Shown here piece by piece: positions 1-7,592 of a stretch of DNA of 10,028 bases. The first letter of the stretch is position 1, and each line of letters opens with the position of its first letter. The position numbers were made by a program, and so were the translations under genes. This stretch comes from Gammaproteobacteria bacterium (GTDB taxonomy: Bacteria; Pseudomonadota; Gammaproteobacteria; QNFN01): NCBI GenBank assembly GCA_003645555.1, contig QNFN01000038.1, positions 1-10,028 of the forward strand. The letters are read 5' to 3'. Under the pieces are notes generated by a model that saw only the letters and a program-made list of their open reading frames with translations, had not been told where the DNA came from and ran no database searches.

Positions 1-733
1 CATCGAGAAAGACCGCGCCAGCGCTGCCGGTCTCGAGCAGCCCCGGCGTGGTCCGGACCGCCCCGGTGAATGCGCCGCGCTCGTGGCCGAACAGTTCACT
101 CTCGAGCAGCGAGTCGCTGAGCGCGCCGCAGTCGATGACCACGAACGGCCGGTCGGCGTCGGGACCCAGGTCGTGGATGGCGCGTGCGGCAAGCTCCTTG
201 CCGGTACCCGACTCACCCTCGACCAGGACGTTGCTGCGCACCGCGGCGACCCGCCGCAGTCGAACACGTACGGCATCGAGCTCGGCGCTGGTGCCAATAA
301 GTGCGCGCACCCGCTGTTGCGCGCCGAGTTCCTGGCGCAGCCGTCGGTTTTCCCCCTGCAGCCGACGGTGGTCGAGGGTGCGCTCGATCAGCCGCGCCAG
401 TTCCTCCATGTCATAGGGCTTTTTCAGAAAATCACTGGCGCCGAGACGCAGCGCCTCGACGGCGCTGTCGACGGTCGAGTAAGCGGTGACCAACAGCACC
501 GGCACCTCGCTATCCAGGGCACGAATCTCGCGCAGCAATTCCAGGCCGTCCATGCCCGGCATGCGCAGATCGGAAACAAGGCATGCCGCACCGTGGGTCC
601 GGAAACGGGCAAGCAACTTTTCCGGCTCACGATAGATGCGAACCTGGAACGGGCCGTGCTCACAGAAACGGGCAACCAGTTCTCCGGCGCGCGGGTCGTC
701 GTCGACGAACAGCACCTCGGGCAGGATGCTCAT
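1..733 (-). CDS. NtrC-family sigma-54-dependent response regulator (partial, C-terminus off the left edge)
   Basis: The visible 244 residues are an N-terminal receiver domain (about 6-120) followed by the first part of an AAA+ sigma-54 activator domain. Seen: acidic pocket D11-D13, phosphoacceptor D55 in SDLRMPG, T83, K105 before P106, a helical linker around 120-145, Walker A GESGTGKE at 173-180, the diagnostic sigma-54 contact loop GAFTGA at 220-225, and the start of Walker B (GAVFLD) at the edge. The rest of the ATPase domain and any HTH are not in the window. Family knowledge: such proteins, once phosphorylated, remodel RNA polymerase-sigma54 at -24/-12 promoters. The ATG overlaps the stop of the upstream kinase gene (ATGA), with GGAG five bases before the start, so the two are probably translationally coupled and form a cognate pair. 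Regulon and signal cannot be read from this window. Confidence 0.95.
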   Translation of the reverse strand, partial: MSILPEVLFVDDDPRAGELVARFCEHGPFQVRIYREPEKLLARFRTHGAACLVSDLRMPGMDGLELLREIRALDSEVPVLLVTAYSTVDSAVEALRLGASDFLKKPYDMEELARLIERTLDHRRLQGENRRLRQELGAQQRVRALIGTSAELDAVRVRLRRVAAVRSNVLVEGESGTGKELAARAIHDLGPDADRPFVVIDCGALSDSLLESELFGHERGAFTGAVRTTPGLLETGSAGAVFLD

Positions 734-2661
734 TTCATCTCCACGCTGACCAGTGGCAACTGCAACCGCGCCTCGGCCCCGCCGCCAGCGCGCTCGGAGA
801 GGGTCAAACGGCCACCGTGCTGCTCGACCAGGCCAAGGGCGACGGCGAGACCCAGGCCGGTGCCGGCGCCAACCGGTTTGGTGGTGTAGAACGGCTCGAA
901 CAACCGCTCACGGTCGATCGCCGGCAGGCCGGCACCACGGTCACGGACCCGTACCGTCAGTTGCCCTTCCGTCACGCTCGCCATGACTTCGACGGTACCG
1001 CCTTCGGGACTCGCCTGCACGGCATTCAGCAGCAGGTTGACCAACGCCTGCAGCAGCTGGCCACGATCGCCTTTGCAGCTGGCGTCACCGGACTCGTCGT
1101 CGTCGAGCACCGTCACCTCGCGCAGGCGCGCCGCTTCGGCCACCGCACCGATCCCGTCGGCAAGCCATGCCGTGACGGCGAAAGTCTCCAGCTGCGGCGG
1201 CGCCTGGCGTGCGAAGTCGAGAACACCGCGGATGATGGTCGCCGCACGCAGCGCCTCCTCGCGCGCAGCATCCAGGTCACGGCCGGGACCGTCGGCACCC
1301 TCGGGCAACTCACGCCGGGCGAGCTTGAGAAAGGCGAGGACGTTGTTCAGCGGGTTATTGATTTCGTGGGCGAGGCCGGCGGCCATCTGGCCGATACTGG
1401 CGAGCCGTGCCTGACCGAGAAGCTGCTGCTGCGCGGCGTCACGTTCACGAGCGGCGCGATCCAGTTGATCGGCGAGGCGATTGAACGCCACGCCGAGGCG
1501 ACGCACCTCGAGCGGCCCTTCCGGCAGCGCACGCCGCGTGTGATCGCCATCGGCATAAACAGCGAGCGTGCGCTCGAGCCGTGCCACCGGTGTCGCCACC
1601 CGCCGCGCTCCCCAGTGGGCGAGGGCAAAAAAGACCAGCAGCAGCAACCCGCCGCCAACGACGATCCCGAGCCGCGCCTGTTCGTAACGTGCCAGCAGCG
1701 TGCCGCGATCGACCCGTGCGGCCACGAGCCAACTGGTCAGGCGGTTCGGGTAAGGGTGAAGCTCGGCGAAATACCAGGCCGCGCCCTTCCCCGGCAGGTC
1801 ATCGAAATGGCCTTCGCCGCCGAGTTGCAGAGCCGCCCACGGGGCGTCGGGGTAGGTTGCGGACAGAGTGCGCGGCGCACCCTCGAGATCGGTCATCTGC
1901 AAGCCGACGGCGCTATCGAAAAGCAACTGGCCGTGGCGCTCGGGCAGGCCCGGATCGACCTCGATCAGTGCCAGTCCTGCGTCATAGAGCCGTGGCACCC
2001 GCTCAAGCACGCGATCGACGTGCAGCCCCCAGGTAGTGGCCGCCAGGTAGCCGACCATGGTGCCGTCCAGGACCAGCGGCACAACCGCGTCGAACATGGT
2101 CAACCGGCGTGGTGCATCGTGACCACGCCGGGTGCTGGGCAGGATGGTAAAGGCCACTTCACCTGGTTGCAGCGCCTGCAGCCAGGCCACAAATGCCGGA
2201 TCGTCAGCCTCCTCCTCGACCTGTGGCAGGGCGCCCAACCCCTCGAACTCGGCCGGCACATTACGCGTGCCGCGCACCTTGATCCGGGTGATACCGTCAC
2301 GATCCATCACCCGCAATAACTGGAAGGTAGTGACCGACTGCTGGAACGACTCGAGAAAACCGGTCAGCTGCGCGTTGAGCCGGGTGTAATCAGGTGGGCG
2401 GACGACAGCGCGGCTGGCCGCGAGAATCGGCAGGAAGTCGGTCAGCGCCGGCACCTGGGTGAGGCCGAGCAGCATTTCGCGCTCGGCGAAAAGCTGGCGC
2501 TCTATCGCCGACATTGCGCCACGCAGGTTGGCGCCGAGCTGATCAGCCACTTCACGTCGGTGCGCCTGCTCGACGTTGGCGGTAGCCACGAGGCCAACCA
2601 CGACCATCGGCAGGGCAGCCGCAAGCAGCGCCCAGAGCAGGATGTGGGTGCGCAGCTGCAA
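730..2661 (-). CDS. Membrane sensor histidine kinase with periplasmic (Cache-like) sensor and HAMP domain
   Basis: From a TTG start the protein has 643 residues. Order: TM1 about 7-27; a roughly 300-residue extracytoplasmic region resembling a double-Cache sensor (my reading from layout and the stretch [17 protein letters not shown]); TM2 about 332-350; HAMP about 352-403; DHp helix with phosphoacceptor H432 in [11 protein letters not shown]; ATPase domain with N-box N542/N546, G1 DRGAG 574-578, F-box [10 protein letters not shown] and G2 GAGTGLGL 598-605. All catalytic boxes are intact, so it should autophosphorylate and pass phosphate to the response regulator whose gene it overlaps. Start choice: GGGGGAGG lies eight bases before the TTG. 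The only upstream ATG in frame (2772) lies inside the divergent lptM gene and would add 37 residues before TM1. The general plan resembles DctB-like kinases, but the ligand is unknown. Confidence 0.93.
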   Translation of the reverse strand: MQLRTHILLWALLAAALPMVVVGLVATANVEQAHRREVADQLGANLRGAMSAIERQLFAEREMLLGLTQVPALTDFLPILAASRAVVRPPDYTRLNAQLTGFLESFQQSVTTFQLLRVMDRDGITRIKVRGTRNVPAEFEGLGALPQVEEEADDPAFVAWLQALQPGEVAFTILPSTRRGHDAPRRLTMFDAVVPLVLDGTMVGYLAATTWGLHVDRVLERVPRLYDAGLALIEVDPGLPERHGQLLFDSAVGLQMTDLEGAPRTLSATYPDAPWAALQLGGEGHFDDLPGKGAAWYFAELHPYPNRLTSWLVAARVDRGTLLARYEQARLGIVVGGGLLLLVFFALAHWGARRVATPVARLERTLAVYADGDHTRRALPEGPLEVRRLGVAFNRLADQLDRAARERDAAQQQLLGQARLASIGQMAAGLAHEINNPLNNVLAFLKLARRELPEGADGPGRDLDAAREEALRAATIIRGVLDFARQAPPQLETFAVTAWLADGIGAVAEAARLREVTVLDDDESGDASCKGDRGQLLQALVNLLLNAVQASPEGGTVEVMASVTEGQLTVRVRDRGAGLPAIDRERLFEPFYTTKPVGAGTGLGLAVALGLVEQHGGRLTLSERAGGGAEARLQLPLVSVEMK

Positions 2662-2669
2662 CGTCAGTT

Positions 2670-2677
2670 CCTCCCCC
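2670..2677 (-). promoter_or_regulatory. Strong ribosome binding site fixing a TTG start for the histidine kinase
   Basis: Read on the minus strand this is GGGGGAGG, eight bases before TTG at 2661-2659. It is one of the few strong Shine-Dalgarno matches in the window. It places the initiator immediately before the hydrophobic TM1 segment. Inference only; no transcript data. Confidence 0.65.
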
Positions 2678-2732
2678 TTCGGCACGATGATGGCACACGT
2701 CCCGGTGCCTGTCCCGGCACGAGGGCGGCCGT

Positions 2733-2738
2733 TATACT
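2733..2738 (+). promoter_or_regulatory. Putative -10 element of the lptM-lysA operon
   Basis: TATACT matches the sigma-70 -10 consensus TATAAT at five of six positions. It stands in otherwise very GC-rich DNA and ends eight bases before the lptM ATG. No convincing -35 hexamer is seen 16-18 bases upstream (best about three of six). On the other strand the same spot reads TATAAC (2736-2731), so the AT-rich core could also serve the divergent kinase gene. A CGGCCG hexamer flanks it on both sides (2726-2731 and 2741-2746). Confidence 0.55.
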
Positions 2739-2746
2739 GCCGGCCG

Positions 2747-2875
2747 ATGAACACCTTGCGCCCGACCGCCATGCTCCTGCTGTTCTGCCTGCTGCTTGCC
2801 GGTTGTGGGCAGAAGGGGCGCCTCTACCTGCCGGAAGAGCCGCAACCGACCGCCCCTGCCTCGACCACGAACTGA
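2747..2875 (+). CDS. lptM: LptM (YifL/LppL)-type small lipoprotein
   Basis: A 42-residue lipoprotein with a short signal peptide, lipobox LAGC with the lipidated cysteine at residue 20, then the family signature GQKGRLYLP and a Pro/Thr-rich tail. E. coli LptM is known to bind the LptD-LptE outer-membrane LPS translocon and promote correct LptD disulfide formation; the mature N-terminal motif CGxKGxLY is the conserved part. This copy is shorter than the E. coli one (about 67 residues), with only a short disordered tail. It lies five bases before lysA, and a position upstream of lysA/dapF is typical for the family. No Shine-Dalgarno is seen before the ATG. The open frame extends upstream to 2576, but the signal peptide and lipobox fix this start. 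Confidence 0.9.
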   Translation: MNTLRPTAMLLLFCLLLAGCGQKGRLYLPEEPQPTAPASTTN

Positions 2876-2880
2876 AGCCG

Positions 2881-4137
2881 ATGGACCACTTCTCCCGAAT
2901 CGACGGCCGGCTGCACGGTGAAGAGGTGCCGTTGGCAGCGCTCGCCGAACGTTACGGCACCCCGCTCTACGTCTACTCACGGGCAACGCTCGAGCGTCAC
3001 TGGCACGCCTTCGACAAGGCCCTCGGCGACCTGCCGCACCTGGTCTGCTACGCGGTCAAGGCCAACTCGAACCTGGCGGTGCTCGACGTGTTGGCACGGC
3101 TCGGCTCCGGCTTCGACATCGTCTCCGGCGGTGAACTCGAGCGTGTGCTGCGTGCCGGCGGCGACCCGGCCAAGGTGGTCTTCTCCGGAGTCGGCAAGCG
3201 CGCCGACGAGTTGGTCACAGCGCTGGAAGCCGGCATCCGCTGCTTTAATGTCGAGTCCGAAGCCGAGCTCGAACGGCTCAACTCGGTCGCCGGCCAGGCG
3301 AGCGTACGGGCACCGGTGTCACTGCGCGTCAATCCGGATGTCGACGCTGGCACCCATCCCTACATCGCGACCGGGCTGCGTGAGAACAAGTTCGGTGTCG
3401 ATGTCGAGCGCGCCTTCGAACTCTACCGTGCGGCGGCGGCGATGCCGCATGTCGAGGTTACCGGCATCGACTGCCATATCGGCTCGCAGCTGACCGGCCT
3501 GGCGCCGTTCACCGACGCGCTGGCCCGCGTACTGGCCCTGGTCGACCGCCTCGGTGAGTCCGGCATCACCCTTCGGCATCTCGACCTCGGCGGCGGTCTC
3601 GGCATCTGCTACCACGACGAGACACCACCCGAGCCGGCCGACTACGCCCAGGCCTTGCGCCCCATGCTCGACGGCCGTGACCTCGAACTGTTGATTGAGC
3701 CAGGCCGCGCCATCGCCGGCAATGCCGGTGTGCTACTGACCCGGGTCGAGCACCTGAAACTGACCAATGACCGTGCATTCGCCATCGTCGACGCGGCCAT
3801 GAACGACCTGGTCCGCCCGGCGCTCTACCAGGCCTGGATGGCCATCGAGCCGGTGGTCCCGAACACATCAGCCGAAGCGCGTACCTACGATATCGTCGGC
3901 CCGGTGTGCGAGACGGGCGACTTCCTCGGCAAGGAGCGCGTCCTGGCGCTGGCCGAGGGGGACCTGCTCGCGGTACGCGGTGCCGGCGCTTACGGATTCG
4001 TCATGAGTTCAAACTACAATACCCGCCCACGTGCGGCCGAGGTGCTGGTCGACGGCGACACGGTGCACCTGGTGCGTGCGCGCGAGACCATTGCCGACCT
4101 GCTCCGCGGCGAACAGACCCTGCCGGATCAGGCATGA
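2881..4137 (+). CDS. lysA: Diaminopimelate decarboxylase
   Basis: The 418-residue fold-type III PLP enzyme converts meso-diaminopimelate to L-lysine and CO2 in the cytoplasm, the last step of lysine synthesis. Seen: PLP-Schiff-base lysine K60 in CYAVKANSN; H199 in DCHIGSQL; glycine-rich phosphate-binding GGGLG around 237-241; EPGR at 273-276; the catalytic cysteine region GPVCETGD with C343, contributed across the dimer; and Y371 in GAYGFVMSSNYN. Length and motif order are normal for bacterial LysA, which separates it from arginine or ornithine decarboxylases of the same fold. The ATG follows the lptM stop by five bases with only a weak GAAG upstream, so reinitiation from lptM is plausible. 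Its stop overlaps the next gene as ATGA. Confidence 0.97.
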   Translation: MDHFSRIDGRLHGEEVPLAALAERYGTPLYVYSRATLERHWHAFDKALGDLPHLVCYAVKANSNLAVLDVLARLGSGFDIVSGGELERVLRAGGDPAKVVFSGVGKRADELVTALEAGIRCFNVESEAELERLNSVAGQASVRAPVSLRVNPDVDAGTHPYIATGLRENKFGVDVERAFELYRAAAAMPHVEVTGIDCHIGSQLTGLAPFTDALARVLALVDRLGESGITLRHLDLGGGLGICYHDETPPEPADYAQALRPMLDGRDLELLIEPGRAIAGNAGVLLTRVEHLKLTNDRAFAIVDAAMNDLVRPALYQAWMAIEPVVPNTSAEARTYDIVGPVCETGDFLGKERVLALAEGDLLAVRGAGAYGFVMSSNYNTRPRAAEVLVDGDTVHLVRARETIADLLRGEQTLPDQA

Positions 4138-4820
4138 GCGAGACGACACCGCTGCAGCGCCTGCCTGAACCGGAGCTGATGGACGGCGAGGCACAGGCAC
4201 GGGCCTATGCCGAGGCCGACTTTTCCGAGCCTCATGACCACTTTGTCACCCTGTTCCAGGAGTTCTTCTCCGGGATCAAAATCGATGGCCGCGTGGTCGA
4301 CCTCGGCTGTGGCACGGCTGACATCACTCTGCGCTTCGCCCGCGCCTACCCCGACTGCCGTGTTGATGGCCTCGATGGCTCTGCGGCGATGCTCGGTCAC
4401 GGCCAGGCCGCGGTCGACAGCGCCGGCCTCGGCGATCGCGTCAACCTGCAGCAAGGGTTGCTACCGGAGGCCGTACTGCCGACCGCGACCTACCCGGTAG
4501 TGATCTGCAACAGCCTGTTGCATCACCTGCACCGCTCCGGGGTGTTGTGGGCAACCGTCGACCGGCTCGCAGAACCGGGAGCGGCGGTGTTCATCATGGA
4601 CCTGATGCGGCCGGCCACCGCGGCCCAGGTCGATCAACTGGTGGCCGCCTACGTCGCCGACGAGCCCGCGATCCTGCAGCACGATTTCCGCGCCTCGCTG
4701 CATGCCGCATTTACCGTCACCGAGGTCGTTGAACAATTGCACGATGCCGCACTCGACTGGCTCGATGTCTGCGCGGTCAGTGATCGCCACCTGGTGATCA
4801 GCGGACAACGTCCTGCCTGA
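4134..4820 (+). CDS. Class I SAM-dependent methyltransferase, substrate unknown
   Basis: A 228-residue soluble protein with a Rossmann-type SAM-binding core. Seen: motif [11 protein letters not shown] at about 54-63, acidic end of beta-2 at D81 ([11 protein letters not shown]), and motif [14 protein letters not shown] at about 122-133, a layout typical of the methyltransferase 11/12/25 groups acting on small molecules. A short N-terminal helical cap (1-50) and a C-terminal strand region (YVAD to VISGQRP) complete the fold. No signal peptide or membrane segment. It overlaps lysA by ATGA, so it is very likely translated with it, and it lies between two genes of the DAP/lysine pathway. In the well-known Pseudomonas and E. 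coli clusters no such gene sits before dapF. I cannot assign a substrate, and the link to lysine or cell-wall metabolism is only by position. Confidence 0.85.
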   Translation: MSETTPLQRLPEPELMDGEAQARAYAEADFSEPHDHFVTLFQEFFSGIKIDGRVVDLGCGTADITLRFARAYPDCRVDGLDGSAAMLGHGQAAVDSAGLGDRVNLQQGLLPEAVLPTATYPVVICNSLLHHLHRSGVLWATVDRLAEPGAAVFIMDLMRPATAAQVDQLVAAYVADEPAILQHDFRASLHAAFTVTEVVEQLHDAALDWLDVCAVSDRHLVISGQRPA

Positions 4821-4866
4821 CGGCGAGGCACTTGCATCGCCCCGCAGGCGCGCTTACCTTGCCGCC

Positions 4867-5697
4867 ATGCAACTCCGCTTCAGCAAAATGCACGGTCTCG
4901 GTAACGATTTCATTGTCGTCGATGGCGTGCGCCAGAAGATCGCACTCGACGCCGCGACAGTCCGCCGGCTGGCCGACCGCCATACCGGCATCGGCTGCGA
5001 CCAGCTGCTGGTGGTGGAACCACCGCCCGACGAGTCGGTTGATTTCCGCTATCGCATCTTCAACGCCGACGGTGGCGAAGTGGAGCAGTGCGGCAATGGC
5101 GCGCGCTGCTTCGCCCGCTTCGCCCGTGACCAGGGGCTGAGCGACAAGACCACCCTGCGCGTCGCCACCTCGGCCGGGACATTGACGCTGCAGATCGAGG
5201 ATGACGGCCAGGTGACCGTCGACATGGGTGTGCCCGAACTGGAACCGTCACGGATTCCGTTCACGGCCGTGACGCGCGCGGCACACTACCAAGTCGACAC
5301 CGAGCTTGGCGAGATCACCTTCGGTGCCGTCGCCATCGGTAATCCGCACGCGGTGCTGCTGGTCGATGACCCGGCGACCGCTCCGGTCGACACCGTCGGC
5401 CCGCTGCTCGAGTCACACCCGAACTTCCCGCGCCGGGTCAACGTCGGCTTTCTCGGCGTCACCGACCGTACCCACGCTCGCTTGCGGGTGTTCGAACGCG
5501 GTGTCGGCGAAACCCGTGCGTGTGGTAGCGGCGCCTGCGCGGCGGTCGTCGTCGGCCGCCTCCAGGGGCTGTTCGACCCTTCCGTCACGGTCGACCTGAC
5601 CGGCGGACGACTTGTGATAAGCTGGCTTGGCGAAGGCGAATCGGTGCACATGACCGGTCCCGCCAGCCACGTGTTCGAGGGTGTCATCGAGCTATGA
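4867..5697 (+). CDS. dapF: Diaminopimelate epimerase
   Basis: The 276-residue PLP-independent epimerase interconverts LL- and meso-diaminopimelate. It supplies LysA with its substrate and peptidoglycan with its cross-linking residue. Seen: N-terminal MHGLGNDF, first catalytic cysteine C75 in EQCGNGARC, and second catalytic cysteine C219 in [11 protein letters not shown]; both thiols of the two-base mechanism are present and match E. coli C73 and C217. Length is normal. A 46-base gap separates it from the methyltransferase gene. No Shine-Dalgarno is seen before the ATG, but a weak promoter-like TTACCT lies at 4854-4859. The stop overlaps the DUF484 start as ATGA. The C-terminal [12 protein letters not shown] is also typical of the family. 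Confidence 0.97.
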   Translation: MQLRFSKMHGLGNDFIVVDGVRQKIALDAATVRRLADRHTGIGCDQLLVVEPPPDESVDFRYRIFNADGGEVEQCGNGARCFARFARDQGLSDKTTLRVATSAGTLTLQIEDDGQVTVDMGVPELEPSRIPFTAVTRAAHYQVDTELGEITFGAVAIGNPHAVLLVDDPATAPVDTVGPLLESHPNFPRRVNVGFLGVTDRTHARLRVFERGVGETRACGSGACAAVVVGRLQGLFDPSVTVDLTGGRLVISWLGEGESVHMTGPASHVFEGVIEL

Positions 5698-6419
5698 GTG
5701 AAGCGCAACCCGACTCATCCTGCAGTGCGGAGATCGTCGCCGCCTACCTCGTCGAGCACCCGGAATTCCTGCAGAACCATCCGGAACTGCTCAGTGATCT
5801 CGTCATCCCCCATCCAACCGGCAGCGCCATCTCCCTGATCGAGCGCCAAGTTCAGGTGCTGCGCGACAAGCAGACCGCCGCCGAGCTCCAGCTGCGCCAG
5901 CTGATCGAGGTGGCGCAAGACAATGACCGCCTCGCCGAACGCATGCACCGGCTCACCCTGGCGCTGCTCGACTGCACCACGCTCAGCGCTGTCATCACCG
6001 CCGTACACGACAACCTGAGTGGTGCCTTCGGGGCCGATCATGTCGCGCTCCTGCTGTTCGATGACCGGGTCAATGGCCCGACCCTGGAAGCGACCCGCTG
6101 GCTCAGTGCGCGCAGCCCTGAGCTGGCTGAATTCGACAACATCCTCAACAGCCGCAAACCGATCTGTGGCCGCCTGACTACCGCTCAACTCGACTGCCTG
6201 TTTGGCCCCGACCCGAGTGCCGTCGGCTCGGCGGTGGTCATCCCGCTGGCCGAAAATGAACCGTACGGCCTGCTCGGTATCGGCAGCGGAGACGCCGAAC
6301 GTTTCCAGCACGGCATGGGCACCACCTTCCTGCAGCAACTCGGCCAGCTGATCAGTCATGCGCTGAGCCGCCACCTGGAACAGGCCCCAGCGCCCCAGGC
6401 CGGCCGCGAGGCGGACTAG
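5694..6419 (+). CDS. DUF484 family protein (YigA-like)
   Basis: A 241-residue cytoplasmic protein of a family found between dapF and xerC in many gammaproteobacteria. Seen: the characteristic N-terminus with [16 protein letters not shown] and the [16 protein letters not shown] stretch (about 15-50), a helical, probably coiled-coil segment rich in Q, L and R (about 50-90), and a C-terminal alpha/beta region (about 95-225) with a GAF-like look ([20 protein letters not shown]). The biochemical role is unknown. Its constant position next to xerC suggests, without proof, a role linked to recombination or to expression of the operon. It overlaps dapF by ATGA and ends twelve bases before the xerC GTG. 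Confidence 0.88.
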   Translation: MSEAQPDSSCSAEIVAAYLVEHPEFLQNHPELLSDLVIPHPTGSAISLIERQVQVLRDKQTAAELQLRQLIEVAQDNDRLAERMHRLTLALLDCTTLSAVITAVHDNLSGAFGADHVALLLFDDRVNGPTLEATRWLSARSPELAEFDNILNSRKPICGRLTTAQLDCLFGPDPSAVGSAVVIPLAENEPYGLLGIGSGDAERFQHGMGTTFLQQLGQLISHALSRHLEQAPAPQAGREAD

Positions 6420-6431
6420 ACCACTTGCCCC

Positions 6432-7346
6432 GTGGAGGCGCCCGAACAGGCCTGGCTGACACGTTTTCTCGACTACCTGCGTACCGAACGGCGGCTGTCA
6501 CCGCGCACTCTCGACGCCTACCGTCACGATCTCGAGGCGCTGCACACCTTCTGTACCAACAGCGAGATCACGCACTGGGCTGACCTCAATGCCCACCACG
6601 TGCGCGCCTTCGTCGCGTCACGCCACCGTGCCGGGCTCTCCGGACGCAGCCTGCAGCGTCAGTTGTCATCGATCCGTGCCCTCTACCGTTACCTGCTGCG
6701 CGAGGGCCATGCCAACCACGACCCGGCCGCCGACGTGCGTGCACCGCGCAGCGGCAAGCGGCTTCCGACCACGCTCGACGTCGAGCAGATCGGCCGGTTG
6801 GTCGAGTTCGCCGGAGACACACCGCTCGATTACCGCGACCGGGCCCTGTTCGAACTCTGCTACTCCTCCGGCCTGCGCCTGGCCGAACTGGTCGGTCTCG
6901 ACCTGCTCGACCTCGACCTGAGCGATGCCACGGTGCGGGTCACCGGCAAGGGGGCAAAAAGCCGTGTCGTCCCGGTTGGGCGCTGTGCGCTCAAGGCACT
7001 GACGGCCTGGATCGCGGTACGCGGCGATCTCGCCGGGACGGAACAGCAAGCATTATTTGTCAGCAAGGGTGGCCGCCGCCTCGCCCCGCGCAGCGTGCAG
7101 GCGAGGCTCCGTACCCGCGCCCTCGGCCAGGGGCTCGATCGGGCAGTGCATCCGCACATGCTGCGCCACTCGTTCGCCAGTCACCTGCTGGAATCGAGCG
7201 GTGACCTGCGTGCGATCCAGGAATTGCTCGGCCATGCCGACATCGCCACGACGCAGATCTACACTCACCTCGACTACCAGCACCTGGCAAAGGTCTACGA
7301 CCAGGCCCATCCAAGGGCCCGCAAGAAAGGCGAAAAGTCAGGGTAA
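6432..7346 (+). CDS. xerC: Tyrosine site-specific recombinase XerC
   Basis: A 304-residue tyrosine recombinase. Seen: N-terminal SAM-like DNA-binding domain (about 5-90; FLDYLRTERRLSPRTLDAYR) and catalytic domain (about 110-295) with all six active-site residues: R149 in SSGLRLAEL, K173 in TGKGAKS, H242 and R245 in HMLRHSFAS, H268 in LLGHADI, and nucleophile Y277 in IYTHLDYQH. These agree to within one or two residues with E. coli XerC. Known role: with XerD at dif, under FtsK control, it resolves chromosome dimers at division. The dapF/DUF484 neighbourhood favours XerC over XerD or an integron or phage integrase. The start is GTG without a visible Shine-Dalgarno, so coupling to DUF484 is likely. 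The TAA stop is part of the 4-bp duplication of the adjacent inserted element. Confidence 0.96.
   Translation: MEAPEQAWLTRFLDYLRTERRLSPRTLDAYRHDLEALHTFCTNSEITHWADLNAHHVRAFVASRHRAGLSGRSLQRQLSSIRALYRYLLREGHANHDPAADVRAPRSGKRLPTTLDVEQIGRLVEFAGDTPLDYRDRALFELCYSSGLRLAELVGLDLLDLDLSDATVRVTGKGAKSRVVPVGRCALKALTAWIAVRGDLAGTEQQALFVSKGGRRLAPRSVQARLRTRALGQGLDRAVHPHMLRHSFASHLLESSGDLRAIQELLGHADIATTQIYTHLDYQHLAKVYDQAHPRARKKGEKSG
7343..7346. repeat. Target-site duplication GTAA, left copy (includes the xerC stop)
   Basis: GTAA directly precedes the left inverted repeat and is repeated directly after the right one at 7506-7509. The left copy contains the TAA stop of xerC, so the insertion left the reading frame intact. 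Confidence 0.75.
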
Positions 7347-7505
7347 GGAACCTCTGATTAAGTCTGGACGAAGTAGATTGCGCTTCAGAATGTTCAGAAT
7401 CGAGGCGCAAAACGCACGTAATAGCTAGCTATTGCGAAGCTTTGTAACGAAAAGGCTGGACATTCTGGGCGCCAGATACGAGTTCATGATTTGATCAGAG
7501 GTTCC
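7347..7505. mobile_element. 159-bp MITE-like palindromic insertion with 15-bp terminal inverted repeats
   Basis: The left end GGAACCTCTGATTAA (7347-7361) matches the inverted right end (7491-7505) at 14 of 15 bases. The element is flanked directly by GTAA on both sides (7343-7346 and 7506-7509), a 4-bp target-site duplication. It encodes no protein. The two arms are imperfect inverted copies throughout: by hand alignment about two thirds of positions pair, with a strong block CAGAATGT at 7386-7393 and its inverted copy near 7460-7467, and a perfect 14-bp palindrome AATAGCTAGCTATT at the exact centre (7420-7433). It looks more AT-rich than its surroundings. Such elements are normally moved by the transposase of a related full-length IS, which is absent here; I do not name the family. 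Confidence 0.85.
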
Positions 7506-7509
7506 GTAA
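7506..7509. repeat. Target-site duplication GTAA, right copy
   Basis: GTAA directly follows the right inverted repeat of the 159-bp element. Deleting the element and one copy would restore a continuous sequence from the xerC stop into the region at 7510. Confidence 0.75.
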
Positions 7510-7555
7510 CTGCGGGAGGGCTGCTTCCAACGCCATTCCCAGGCCGTCATTTTGC

Positions 7556-7576
7556 AGGCCGGGTTTCAGTCGGACT
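7556..7576. repeat. Possible degenerate REP-like half repeat
   Basis: A stretch reading GCCGGGTTTCAGTCGGAC resembles the REP hairpin core found 40 bases downstream but with several mismatches and poor pairing. It may be a decayed copy or chance in GC-rich DNA. Confidence 0.25.
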
Positions 7577-7592
7577 AGCGAGCTGGATCGCC

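Noticed and set aside
83..889. A 268-codon open frame opposite the response regulator and the kinase end
   Set aside because: It crosses the junction of two well-supported minus-strand genes and has no recognisable motif; a shadow frame.
583..2319. A 578-codon open frame on the plus strand opposite the histidine kinase
   Set aside because: It is antisense to a gene with all kinase motifs intact; its predicted protein is rich in R, Q, H and P with no domain signature, as expected from GC-rich codon bias. No start signal supports it.
2576..2746. Upstream extension of lptM (a 99-residue frame)
   Set aside because: The extension overlaps the start of the divergent kinase gene and would place the lipoprotein signal peptide in the middle of the protein.
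6432..7346. xerC as a phage or integron integrase
   Set aside because: Length, active-site spacing and the dapF-DUF484 context fit housekeeping XerC; no att site, tRNA or cassette is present next to it.
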